Shown here in pieces: positions 1 to 9,220 of a stretch of DNA of 64,000 bases. Within the stretch, counting starts at the first letter, position 1. Each line of letters opens with the position of its first letter. Source of the stretch: Leptodactylus fallax. Its lineage: Eukaryota; Chordata; Amphibia; Anura; Leptodactylidae. Below the pieces are notes generated by a model. That model was not told the origin of the DNA, made no database searches, and saw nothing but the letters and a program-made list of their open reading frames with translations. The stretch is taken from contig CAMRHE010000011.1 in the NCBI GenBank assembly GCA_947044405.1, positions 3,712,501 to 3,776,500 of the forward strand. The letters run 5' to 3'. A program made the position numbers and the translations under genes.

Positions 1-2
1 AA

Positions 3-2218
3 GGGGTAATTAGTAGTATTCCTGAAGAAGGTGGTGTAGTATGCATGGGGGTCCAAGAGCCTGTAGTCGGGGAGGCTGCGGGAGGAGGGGCTATTACCAT
101 TGCTGCTAAAAAAAAAGTGTTTCTACTGCTGGTAATATTTCTGTTGTGGCCCCTGTTGTTTCTGGTATTTCTGCTGTTGTCCCTGCTGTTGTCCCTGCTG
201 TTGTTTCTGCTGCTGTTCTTGATGCTGTTCCTGATGCTGTCGTTGCTCCTGTTGTTACTCCTGTCACTGCTCCTGATATTGTTGCTCCTGTTGTCCTCTC
301 TGCCGCTGTTCCTTCTGCTGCAGTTGGAGTGACCCGGTCCGCGGCGGCTATGCCAGGGCGGACTGTTGCCGCCTCTGGTGCTCCGGTTGCCGTGGCTGGG
401 CTAAGTAGTTCTGCGGGGGTCCCTGGGAGTGGCGCTGGTACTCCGGCAGCGGAGGTTGCTGCGGCCTCCGGGCCTCCACGCTCCTATGCCAGCGTCGCTT
501 CTGGGGCCCCTGGGGGTGCATCATGTCTTCCGCCCGGCTCCAGGGACGGCGATTTGCAATGGCAGCTCCTGGAGGCTTTACGGGCGGGCCAGTCCACAAT
601 GACCATAGATGGGCAGTCGAGAGACCTTAGGTTCTGGATCGAGCGTTTTGGCCTAGGGAAGTTCCGAGAGGAAGGAGGTGAGACCAGATGGACTCTCCCT
701 ACACCCAGGCGTAGGGGGCCGACACGGAGGAACGTGGCCCGTCTCGTGTGGGGGGGAGCCGGCCCTTGTCCCCAGAGGAGGGGGGTCGTGGAACTCCTAC
801 TCGGAATGGGTTTCAGGGCAAGCGACATCTTTGCCCTGATTCATCCTGTCGGCTCCTCGGAGTTTGACATCAGCTTTGTTACCCCGGAGGGCTTAGAAAC
901 CTTCTGGGGAAACTATAGGCTGGTGAAGGACGAGCCCGCCTGGCGTGACTTTATGGTGTGGGCGGTGTCACGCCAGGATAACATTAAGAAAGTGACCGTT
1001 TTAACTCGTAACGAGTCACTTTCTTATATGGACATCATGACCTGGCTGAACAGGTTTGGGGAGGTCAAGGACTTCCCAAAGAAAAATCTCGACGAGTTCG
1101 GGATATGGTCGGGGGCCTGGACCTTCATGGTCAAATTGCGACACGAGGATAACTCGGTGATGCATATCCCGTCCTCAACCTTCCTTGGGAAAGACAGGAT
1201 CCTTGTCTTCTACCAGGGGCAGCCAAAACTCTGTCACAGGTGCGGTGACCCCTCACACTTGAGCGCCTCCTGCCGTGTGCAGAAGTGCGCCATGTGTGGG
1301 GAGGTGGGCCATCTCGCGGCGACCTGTGGCAGGGTGCGTTGCCACCTGTGTGGTGTCCTTGGGCACCCGATCGGGGGGTGTCCACGGTCTTTCGCCAACA
1401 CCACCCTTCGGCAAGCGGGAGCAGTTGAGGAGGCTGTCCCTGCTGCGGAGGGGGTGAGTGGGGGAGGAGAGACTAGTCTGCCAAGGCAAAGGGAGAAGGC
1501 CCAGCCACCATCAAGGGCAAGGAGGCGCGAGAGGAGGAGGGAGCAGAGGGAGGGAGTTATGTGCCTTCCTTCTGCCCCTGGCTCTGCTGGGCCAGATCCT
1601 GATGCCGAGGCAGCAGTGGGCACGACCCTGGTTGAGGAGATGAAGAGACTACAGAGGGAGGAAGAGGCTGACCAGTCGTCTTCTTCTCAGTACGTCAGTG
1701 CTGGGGAGGGAGAGACGGTCAAGCGGAGAAAGTCACCGAGTAAAGTGAGGGCAAAAACATCTGCCCCCCCCCCCCCGACGAAGGAACACAGACTCGACGG
1801 CCCTCTAGTGGTAGGTCCCAACCGGTACCAATCCCTCTGTGAGGATGCGTCGGCCTCAGGGGAGGCTTCAGAGGGAGAGGTGGAGCCGTCAGGGGCTGCT
1901 GAGTCTCCCTCCGGGAGGGGCCCCCTGCCCTCTGGGGGGGAGGCTGGCCTGGAGCCTGGAGGAGGAGATGATGCACCCAGGGCCGAAGTTGCTACTGTCT
2001 CTGCGACCACTGTAACTCCTCAGGGAGAAGTTGCGGGGGAGGTCCATCCCTCCTCTGGCCAAACCGCACCGGGGGAGGTGATGGACCAATCCCAATGTAA
2101 GAAGAGGACCCGCAAGACGAGGAGAAGTCGCGGGTCCTCTTCAGACTCATCTAGGGGTGGTGGTGATAGGAGGAAAGGGGGTGGGAAGCTGAAGGTAATT
2201 GAGCTCAATCGGTCTTAA
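3..2218 (+). pseudogene. LINE ORF1 (copy 1), RNA-binding CCHC-knuckle protein, frameshifted
   Basis: ORF1 protein of the LINE, expected to bind element RNA in the RNP. The window cuts its 5' end. The frame entering at 3 is thrown off at an A9 run (108-116; copy 2 has A7). The main open stretch is then 146-2218. An Ala/Val/Pro low-complexity tract is coded by GTTGTCCCTGCT-type repeats (about 150-330). A globular region with FWIERFGLG and WAVSRQDN follows. Three zinc knuckles, CX2CX4HX4C, lie at 1232-1273, 1286-1327 and 1340-1381. The tail is basic and acidic (KRTRKTRRSR). The stop TAA (2216-2218) overlaps the ORF2 ATG. Compared with copy 2 it retains 126 extra in-frame bp (1700-1825). Confidence 0.8.
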
Positions 2219-4034
2219 TGGCAGTCCCCTCTCCACTGACGCTGGCCACCATTAATGTGGCCAGCATTAAGTCTGATACGGCTAGGTTTGCAGCCTTTGA
2301 TTTTCTTGGCCGGGTTGAAGCTGACATTTTGTTTTTGCAGGAGACCAGGCTCTGTACTCTATCAGAGATAAACAGAGCAAGGAGGGAGTGGCGCAGGGGG
2401 CCCTCCTACTGGTCTCTTGCGGCTGAGCCGTATAGTGGAGTGGCGGTGCTTTTTACCGCAGAGGTGAAATGCCAGCGACTGATCGAGCTCGAAATGGGAA
2501 GGTGCCTAGTCTTAGACGTCTTCATGAAGGGGCAAAGCCTGCGCCTCATTAACATCTACGGTCCCCAGACAAAGTGGGACCGTAAAAGCCTCTTTATGAA
2601 GATTAAGCCTTTTCTTTTTACGGGCAAACAAGTCATCTTTGGTGGGGATTTTAATACCATAACTAGACCCCAAGACCGAGGAGGTACCAGAGATAGACTG
2701 CCCTATGATGGCGCCGTGTTAAATAGAATAGTGAGTGAAGCTGGCCTGGAGGATATCCACATCAGGCATTCCCCAGGTCACCGTGGGTTCACCTTTCAGA
2801 GAGGTAGTGTTAGGTCTAGGATAGATAGGTTTTTTTTGAAGGAGAATTCCGTCACCACCCCTGTGTCCGTGGTGGAGGTGGAGTTCTCCGATCACTGTCT
2901 AATTTTGTTTTCTTTGAATATTTCAGAGACCCTCCGGAGAGGAAGAGGTTTGTGGAGGCTGAATTCGTCACTCCTTGAGGAGGCAGCTGTAAGACAAGCC
3001 TTTGAGGAGTTTCTTCAGGATCAGGTACTATTACTGGGTCTTGAAGGTACTAGGTCAGAGTGGTGGGAGATATTCAAAAAAAGGGTGGCGGGATTTTTCC
3101 GCCGGCTCTCAAGCCTCAGGTCACTGGACATGTACCGCATGTACAGTGCACTGAGGAAGAGACTTGAACATCTGGTCTCGACCGGAGGTAGCCAGGAGGA
3201 TATCTCCAGTGTGAAGGCTTTGCTTAAAAGGTGTCAGTATGATAGGCACGCATCTTTGGTTCTTGAGAGGCCTCCTGCCAGGGGTGGTTTCGGCCCTTCT
3301 TCCAGAAATGGGAGTCAGGAGGGCAAGTGAAAGATCTTCGTGCACCCCATGGATATCTCCCGGCCTATGCTTCCCTGGTCCTGAAAGTGATTCGTCGGTG
3401 GGGTCTGGGGGCGTTGGAGATCAGGACTCAGTCAAGACGTTTTCTTGACGACAAGGTCCTGTTGACCCGCTTCCAGAAGCCTCTGGCGCTCAAAGATTGC
3501 CCAGGAGAAACCTTAGAGGGAGGGTTGCGTTTTCTTAACTCCAAAAGGTTTCCTCGGAAGTTTTGGGATCTGACCTGGCGCTGCCTCCTAGGTAAGTTAT
3601 GTGTGAGGGGGAACTTGAAGTACCGGAACTCCGACGAGCGAGGCTGCCCTCGGGAGGAGTGTGGCGACATGCTGGAAAGCATGGAGCACTTCCTGCTTCA
3701 GTGCCCCTTCAATATAAGGGTTTGCAAATTGGTGGGGACCTCCACCGGTTGGCTGCGGCTGGCTGGCCTTTCCTACGCCGAGTGGGCCTATGGGGCATTC
3801 AAACACCCGGAGGGCAGGGACTGCCAAACACTTTTTGTAGTTAGTGCAGTGGTCAGGTTTCACCTATGGTCAGCACGGTGTTTAGTATCGATGAGAGGCA
3901 AAATCCTCCCGGAGGTGGAGGTGGTTAAAAACATCATGGTGGACCTGGTGAGGGTGCACTCTCGGGAGTACGAGGGGCTGGGCGCAGAAAGGGCTGGTAC
4001 CCTCTGGAGGGGGTTCACTTTTTCTGTTCCCTGA
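2218..4034 (+). pseudogene. LINE ORF2 (copy 1), endonuclease plus C-terminus, RT deleted
   Basis: ORF2 starts at the ATG that overlaps the ORF1 stop. The APE-like endonuclease is intact to about 2925, with LQETRL, a GGDFNT metal/catalytic segment and SDHCLILF. After codons for LVLER the sequence jumps at 3270/3271 to what is 11853 in copy 2. This removes 1580 bp, including every RT motif, and shifts the frame, so the endonuclease reading ends at 3330. The C-terminal domain continues in another frame, open from about 3273 to 4034, with CPREECGDMLESMEHFLLQC (a CCHC-like Cys/His cluster) and the end WRGFTFSVP. It could not make an active RT. Confidence 0.8.
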
Positions 4035-5205
4035 GGGTTAGATAAGGGATTTAAAGTAGGTTAGTTAGGTTAGGGCCAGACAGGGATAGGTAGGGCAAGG
4101 TTTGCACGAGGGGTGGGGTTTATTATTTTCTGATAGGGAGGGACAGGTAGGGACAGGGTAGGGACAGAATGATAGATAGGGATATAGTGGTAGGGCGAGT
4201 AGACAGGGATGGGCCTCCTGTGCTCTCTTCCTGGTGGAGGGCTGGCGTGTCACCACATAGGCATTTTTGTTTTGGAAATCAGATGGAAGGGTAAGAGGCT
4301 TGAGGATAACCGACCCTAGGCCCATGGGAGGTTCATGGGAGGGAAGGTAATTTAACAGGTTATGTAGGATGGTGGGTTTTTGTTACTTGTCTGGTATTTG
4401 TTATTTGTTATTGTTGTCATTCATATGTTGTGTCCATTTTCCCATTTTCCATTTTTCCATATCCCATATTCATTTTCCATTTCCATTTTTCATATCCATT
4501 TCCATATCCCATATTTCATTTTCCATATTCCATAATTCCATTTGTTTGTTAGTAGTTAAGGGTTTTTTCAGGGGGGTAGGTTGTTTGGGAGGGGGGTTTC
4601 TTTTTGGGGGTGGAGGGTTTGGTTTATAAGTTTTCGTGTGCCCGGCCTGGCTCTGGACTACGCGGACATGGGAGGACATGAGGCGGAGGGCCAGGTTGGG
4701 TTTCAGGGGCTTGGTGGTGGGTGGTGCCAGCACCAGGACTATGCGGACATGGGAGGACATGGGGCGTGGTGCTGGCCGGGTGTGGTGAGGGGAAAAAAAA
4801 ATAAATAAAAAAAAATAAAAAAATAAAAATTTTTTAGTAAGTTTCAGTTGGGGATTTTGTTAGTGTTATAAGTTTCCGTTATAAGTTTCCGTTATATGTT
4901 TCCATTGTATATTGCTCATTTAGATTTTCTTTTGTTAGAGTTTTTGACTGACGGATGACTGGAGAAAGACGGGAGAAGAGTGAAAGGTGGCGTGAAAGGC
5001 GAAGTGAAAGGCAGAATGGATGGGGCTGGTTCGCGATTGTTTTTTTTTTTTGTCCCGGTGTTTTCTTGTATTTTATTTGTTGATGGTTTTATGCTATGTT
5101 TTAGATTTATGTATTGTCTCTGTTTATAGTTTTTATATTGTATTTTCGTATGTGACAGTGTTTGTGAACTTTTTCTACTTTTCTAATAAAATAGTTCCAA
5201 TTCCT
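4035..5205 (+). other. LINE 3' UTR (copy 1)
   Basis: No coding potential. In order it holds: G-tract-rich sequence (about 4065-4200, repeated TAGGGACAGG); a CCATTTTCCATATC-type pyrimidine repeat (about 4430-4550); two copies of a GCGGACATGGGAGGACATG motif (about 4663 and 4743); A-rich stretches near 4793-4830; three 13-bp GTTATAAGTTTCC-like units (about 4867-4905); GTGAAAGGC-type units (about 4980-5017); and AATAAA at 5185-5190 just before the 3' end. Confidence 0.75.
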
Positions 5206-5291
5206 TCGGGGCAATCGTGGGAGTCAGACGTGTCTGTGTGAGCTCCTAGCTTCAGAGGCTTGCGTGGTTTTGGATACTTGGAGACCGTTTA
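5206..5291 (+). promoter_or_regulatory. LINE 5' leader and copy junction
   Basis: This sequence between the 3' end of copy 1 and the first long ORF of copy 2 is not in copy 1's 3' UTR, so it is read as the element's 5' end and probable internal promoter (inference). GGGAGTC near 5219 can pair with GACTCCC near 5334. A run such as TTCGGTCTTTGTG lies just downstream. The exact first base is uncertain by a few nucleotides. Confidence 0.45.
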
Positions 5292-6836
5292 TTGTGTGTG
5301 GTCTTCGGTCTTTGTGTTACAGACCGTAGCTCCGACTCCCTTCCCCGTGCGGAAGGGAGCCTTATCATGGAGCGTGGAGCTCCTGCCCCCCGGACCTTAC
5401 AGGCGGGGGGCAGGAGGATGTCTGCCGACACAGCACCAGCAGAGCAGGGCAGACGGAGGACGCTGAGGCAGCAAGCCTCAATGAGACTGGCGACCAGGAC
5501 AACAGCATCGGGAGCAGCAGCAGCGACATTGGCGGCTGCAGCATCAGGAACAGCATCGGGAGCAGCGACGTCCCTGGAGCGGGCGACGCCAGCGGGGGTA
5601 GCAGTGGCGACAGAGGTGTCAGCAGTCGAGGCAGGTGGATCCGTGAAGACGGCGACATCAGCAACGGCGGTAACATCAGCGGCAGTGGCGGGTGAAGCCG
5701 GTCCGAAGGGGGCTACAGCCGCAGGATATGCGGTTTCCTCTGGAAGGGTCCCTGCAAGCAGGAGAAAAGACGCCTTACCGTCATCGCTGCCTCAATCACC
5801 TGCGGGATGGGGCATCCGGAAGGCTGGAGAAGAGGTTGCCATCTACAGCCGGAGGATCGAGGCGGCCCTGGAGGAGTATGACCGGGCCCGGAGGTCCCTG
5901 TTCGCTATGGGTGGAGAGCTGCAAAGCGCTCGTGCCCGTAGCAACAGGGCCTCGAGGAAGGACAGCCCGGTTTTCAGCAGGCAAGTAAAGAGCCTCAAAA
6001 AGCAGATTAAGACCCTGGAAGCCAGGTGTGCGGAGATACTGGAGGGCGCGGGGCCGTTCAGAGAGAAGCTGCTGAACGATGACCGCTTCTTCCGCAAACA
6101 GCAGGAGTGGTTGCTGAAGGATGGCCACGCGTCCTCAGACAGCTCAGGAGAGGACGACTATTGCGAGTCAGACCTGGAATCAGATGACAGCATGGCGGTA
6201 CAGTATAGTTGGGCAGCCGTCCCTAGTAGCGGCAGCCTGATACCCACGTATACGCAGGCATCAGTGCCGGCAGTGAAACAGGAAGTCAGAATGACAAGAC
6301 AGGAAGTCAGAATGACAGGACAGGAAGTGACGCAATCTCCCACACTCCCAGAGAACCAACCACTGCCCGAGACGGAGGAGGAGGAGGGCGGAGCCTCGGG
6401 AGAAGGCGGGAAGCTGATGAGGCAAATCTACCAATTAGAGTCCCCGTCCAGAATGGACCAATTAGCATTCAGCATGTCAGATCTGGACGGGGAGGAGGCG
6501 GGAAAAGGAGCCAAGACCAGGAAGAAGGCAAGGAAGGAAAAAAAAAGAGAAATAGAGACATTTAAATTTGTCAGGTCGTTGCCTGGGGAGCATCGTGCCG
6601 GGACCTCAGCCCAGGTTGCGATGCCTCCAGGAGAGAAAAGGGAGGCGCAGGCACCTCGGGTCACGCCAAGTGGCGGGGTGCCCGGGGTGCCAGCAGTCAA
6701 AATGGCGCCTGATAGTACCTTTCAGGTGGTGGCGGACAAGGAGCTCATAGTTGCGGACAAGGGCAAAGGCAAAGAAGCCCCCCCCTGCGGAGGGGAGTGG
6801 CGTAGGGAAACCTCCCTCCCTGGTGTGAGGTTTTAA
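5292..6836 (+). CDS. LINE upstream ORF, 514 aa, unrecognised
   Basis: An open frame before ORF1 in copy 2. I do not recognise the protein. The longest start is at 5292; the ATG at 5367 (MERGAPAP) gives a more usual beginning and may be the true start. Visible parts: an Ala/Thr/Gly-rich low-complexity N-terminal half; a predicted coiled coil with heptad-like spacing at about residues 184-278 (IEAALEEYDRA, VKSLKKQIKTLEARC); an acidic stretch (SSGEDDYCESDLESDD); two near-identical copies of VRMTRQEV/VRMTGQEV; and a Lys-rich basic patch near residues 406-430. The TAA is only 7 nt before the ORF1 ATG. It could be a first structural RNP protein. No knuckle or enzymatic motif is visible. Confidence 0.6.
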   Translation: MCVVFGLCVTDRSSDSLPRAEGSLIMERGAPAPRTLQAGGRRMSADTAPAEQGRRRTLRQQASMRLATRTTASGAAAATLAAAASGTASGAATSLERATPAGVAVATEVSAVEAGGSVKTATSATAVTSAAVAGEAGPKGATAAGYAVSSGRVPASRRKDALPSSLPQSPAGWGIRKAGEEVAIYSRRIEAALEEYDRARRSLFAMGGELQSARARSNRASRKDSPVFSRQVKSLKKQIKTLEARCAEILEGAGPFREKLLNDDRFFRKQQEWLLKDGHASSDSSGEDDYCESDLESDDSMAVQYSWAAVPSSGSLIPTYTQASVPAVKQEVRMTRQEVRMTGQEVTQSPTLPENQPLPETEEEEGGASGEGGKLMRQIYQLESPSRMDQLAFSMSDLDGEEAGKGAKTRKKARKEKKREIETFKFVRSLPGEHRAGTSAQVAMPPGEKREAQAPRVTPSGGVPGVPAVKMAPDSTFQVVADKELIVADKGKGKEAPPCGGEWRRETSLPGVRF

Positions 6837-6843
6837 AATATCG

Positions 6844-9220
6844 ATGGCTTCCCCCAGAGTAAGGTGTAGGAAAGGGGGAGTGGCAGATGGGCGTGGCTCA
6901 TCCTCTTCCAGTGCTGATGAAGCCGGTGATGCGGAGGTCACTTCCGGGGCTAAGGGGGCGTGTCCTCCTACAACATCAGGTGCCGGGTTGACTGTGGATG
7001 CGGAGGCCGAGGTAAAAGCGGGGAAGCCATCAGCGAGTGGTGCAGCCAGGCCCGCTGTAAGAAGGAAGACTGCAGGTGTGAATGATGGACGAGTGGAGAA
7101 GCTAGTTAAGCAGACAGGTAAGGTAAAGGGGAAAGCGGGTGGGACAAAAGGGGTAATTAGTAGTATTCCTGAAGAAGGTGGTGTAGTATGCATGGGGGTC
7201 CAAGAGCCTGTAGTCGGGGAGGCTGCGGGCGGAGGGGCTATTACCATTGCTGCTAAAAAAAGTGTTTCTACTGCTGGTAATATTTCTGTTGTGGCCCCTG
7301 TTGTTTCTGGTATTTCTGCTGTTGTCCCTGCTGTTGTCCCTGCTGTTGTTTCTGCTGCTGTTCCTGATGCTGTTCCTGATGCTGTCGTTGCTCCTGTTGT
7401 TACTCCTGTCATTGCTCCTGATATTGTTGCTCCTGTTGTCCTCTCTGCCGCTGTTCCTTCTGCTGCAGTTGGAGTGACCCGGTCCGCAGCGGCTATGCCA
7501 GGGCGGACTGTTGCCGCCTCTGGTGCTCCGGTTGCCGTGGCTGGGCTAAGTAGTTCTGCGGGGGTCCCTGGGAGTGGCGCTGGTACTCCGGCAGCGGAGG
7601 TTGCTGCGGCCTCCGGGCCCCCACGCTCCTATGCCAGCGTCGCTTCTGGGGCCCCTGGGGGTGCATCATGTCTTCCGCCGGGCTCCAGGGACAGCGATTT
7701 GCAACGGCAGCTCCTGGAGGCTTTACGGGCGGGCCAGTCCACAATGACCATAGATGGGCAGTCGAGAGACCTTAGGTTCTGGATCGAGCGTTTTGGCCTA
7801 GGGAAGTTCCGAGAGGAAGGAGGTGAGACCAGATGGGCGGGCGTAGGGGGCCGACACGGAGGAACGTGGCCCGTCTCGTGTGGGGGGGAGCCGGCCCTTG
7901 TCCCCAGAGGAGGGGGGTCGTGGAACTCCTACTCGGGATGGGTTTCAGGGCAAGCGACATCTTTGCCCTGATTCATCCTGTCGGCTCCTCGGAGTTTGAC
8001 ATCAGCTTTGTTACCCCGAAGGGCTTAGAAACCTTCTGGGGAAACTATAGGCTGGTGAAGGATGAGCCCGCCTGGCGTGACTTTATGGTGTGGGCGGTGT
8101 CACGCCAGGATAACATTAAGAAAGTGACCGTTTTAACTCGTAACGAGTCACTTTCTTATATGGACATCATGACCTGGCTGAACAGGTTTGGGGAGGTCAA
8201 GGACTTCCCAAAGAAAAATCTCGACGAGTTCGGGATATGGTCGGGGGCCTGGACCTTCATGGTCAAATTGCGACACGAGGATAACTCGGTGATGCATATC
8301 CCGTCCTCAACCTTCCTTGGGAAAGACAGGATCCTTGTCTTCTACCAGGGGCAGCCAAAACTCTGTCACAGGTGCGGTGACCCCTCACACTTGAGCGCCT
8401 CATGCCGTGTGCAGAGGTTCGCCATGTGTGGGGAGGTGGGCCATCTCGCGGCGACCTGTGGCAGGGTGCGTTGCCACCTGTGTGGTGTCCTTGGGCACCC
8501 GATCGGGGCGTGTCCACGGTCTTTCGCCAACACCACCCTTCGGCAAGCGGGAGCAGTTGAGGAGGCTGTCCCTGCTGCGGAGGGGGTGAGTGGGGGAGGA
8601 GAGACTAGTCTGCCAAGGCAAAGGGAGAAGGCCCAGCCACCATCAAGGGCAAGGAGGCGCGAGAGGAGGAGCAGAGGGAGGGAGTTATGTGCCTTCCTTC
8701 TGCCCCTGGCTCTGCTGGGCCGGATCCTGATGCCGAGGCAGCAGTGGGCACAACCCTGGTTGAGGAGATGAGGAGACTGCAGAGGGAGGAAGAGGCTGAC
8801 CAGTCGTCTTCTTCTCAGTACGTCAGTTACCAATCCCTCTGTGAGGATGCGTCGGCCTCAGGGGAGGCTTCAGAGGGAGAGGTGGAGCCGTCAGGGGCTG
8901 CTGAGTCTACCTCCGGGAGGGGCCCCCTGCCCTCTGGGAGGGAGGCTGGCCTGGAGCCTGGAGGAGGAGATGATGCACCCAGGGCCGAAGTTGCTACTGT
9001 CTCTGTGACCACTGTAACTCCTCAGGGAGAAGTTGCGGTGGAGGTCCATCCCTCCTCTGGCCAAACCGCACCGGGGGAGGTGATGGACCAATCCCAATGT
9101 AAGAAGAGGACCCGCAAGACGAGGAGAAGTCGCGGGTCCTCTTCAGACTCATCTAGGGGTGGTGGTGATAGGAGGAAAGGGGGTAGGAAGCTGAAGGTCA
9201 TTGAGCTCAATCGGTCTTAA
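6844..9220 (+). pseudogene. LINE ORF1 (copy 2), CCHC-knuckle protein, frameshifted
   Basis: ATG at 6844 begins a Ser/Ala-rich N-terminus, then the Ala/Val/Pro repeat (about 7290-7470) and SYASVASGAPGG. The frame breaks near 7834, where copy 2 is 13 nt shorter than copy 1, so reading ends at 7971. The globular and knuckle region continues in a second frame to 8771. A 4-nt difference near 8667 moves the tail to a third frame that ends at 9220. The second knuckle has lost its first Cys (TTC, 8418-8420, Phe; copy 1 has TGC). A 126-bp in-frame segment of copy 1 is absent at 8827/8828. The stop TAA (9218-9220) overlaps the ORF2 ATG. Confidence 0.8.

Larger units (their letters stand above)
1..5205 (+). 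mobile_element. Tx1-like LINE, copy 1 (5' cut by window, RT deleted)
   Basis: Non-LTR retrotransposon. It holds the end of a CCHC-knuckle ORF1, an APE-type endonuclease, and the C-terminal part of ORF2. The 3' UTR ends in AATAAAATAGTTCCAATTCCT, the same end seen in copy 2 at 13824. Position p before the first indel aligns with p+7147 in copy 2. About 1580 bp holding the RT are missing after 3270. It is followed at once by the 5' leader of copy 2. GC and CpG are much higher than in the downstream flank, which fits a fairly recent insertion. The endonuclease and knuckle motifs place it in the L1/Tx1 group; the exact family name is inference. Confidence 0.85.

Noticed and set aside
45..332. Leu-rich 95-aa frame resembling a membrane protein (also 7247-7477)
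   Set aside because: It is the alternative frame of the Ala/Val/Pro repeat inside ORF1. Its composition is forced by the GTTGTCCCTGCT repeat.
4065..4090. Telomere-like GGTTAGG motifs
   Set aside because: Only a few irregular copies inside the LINE 3' UTR. Not a telomeric array.
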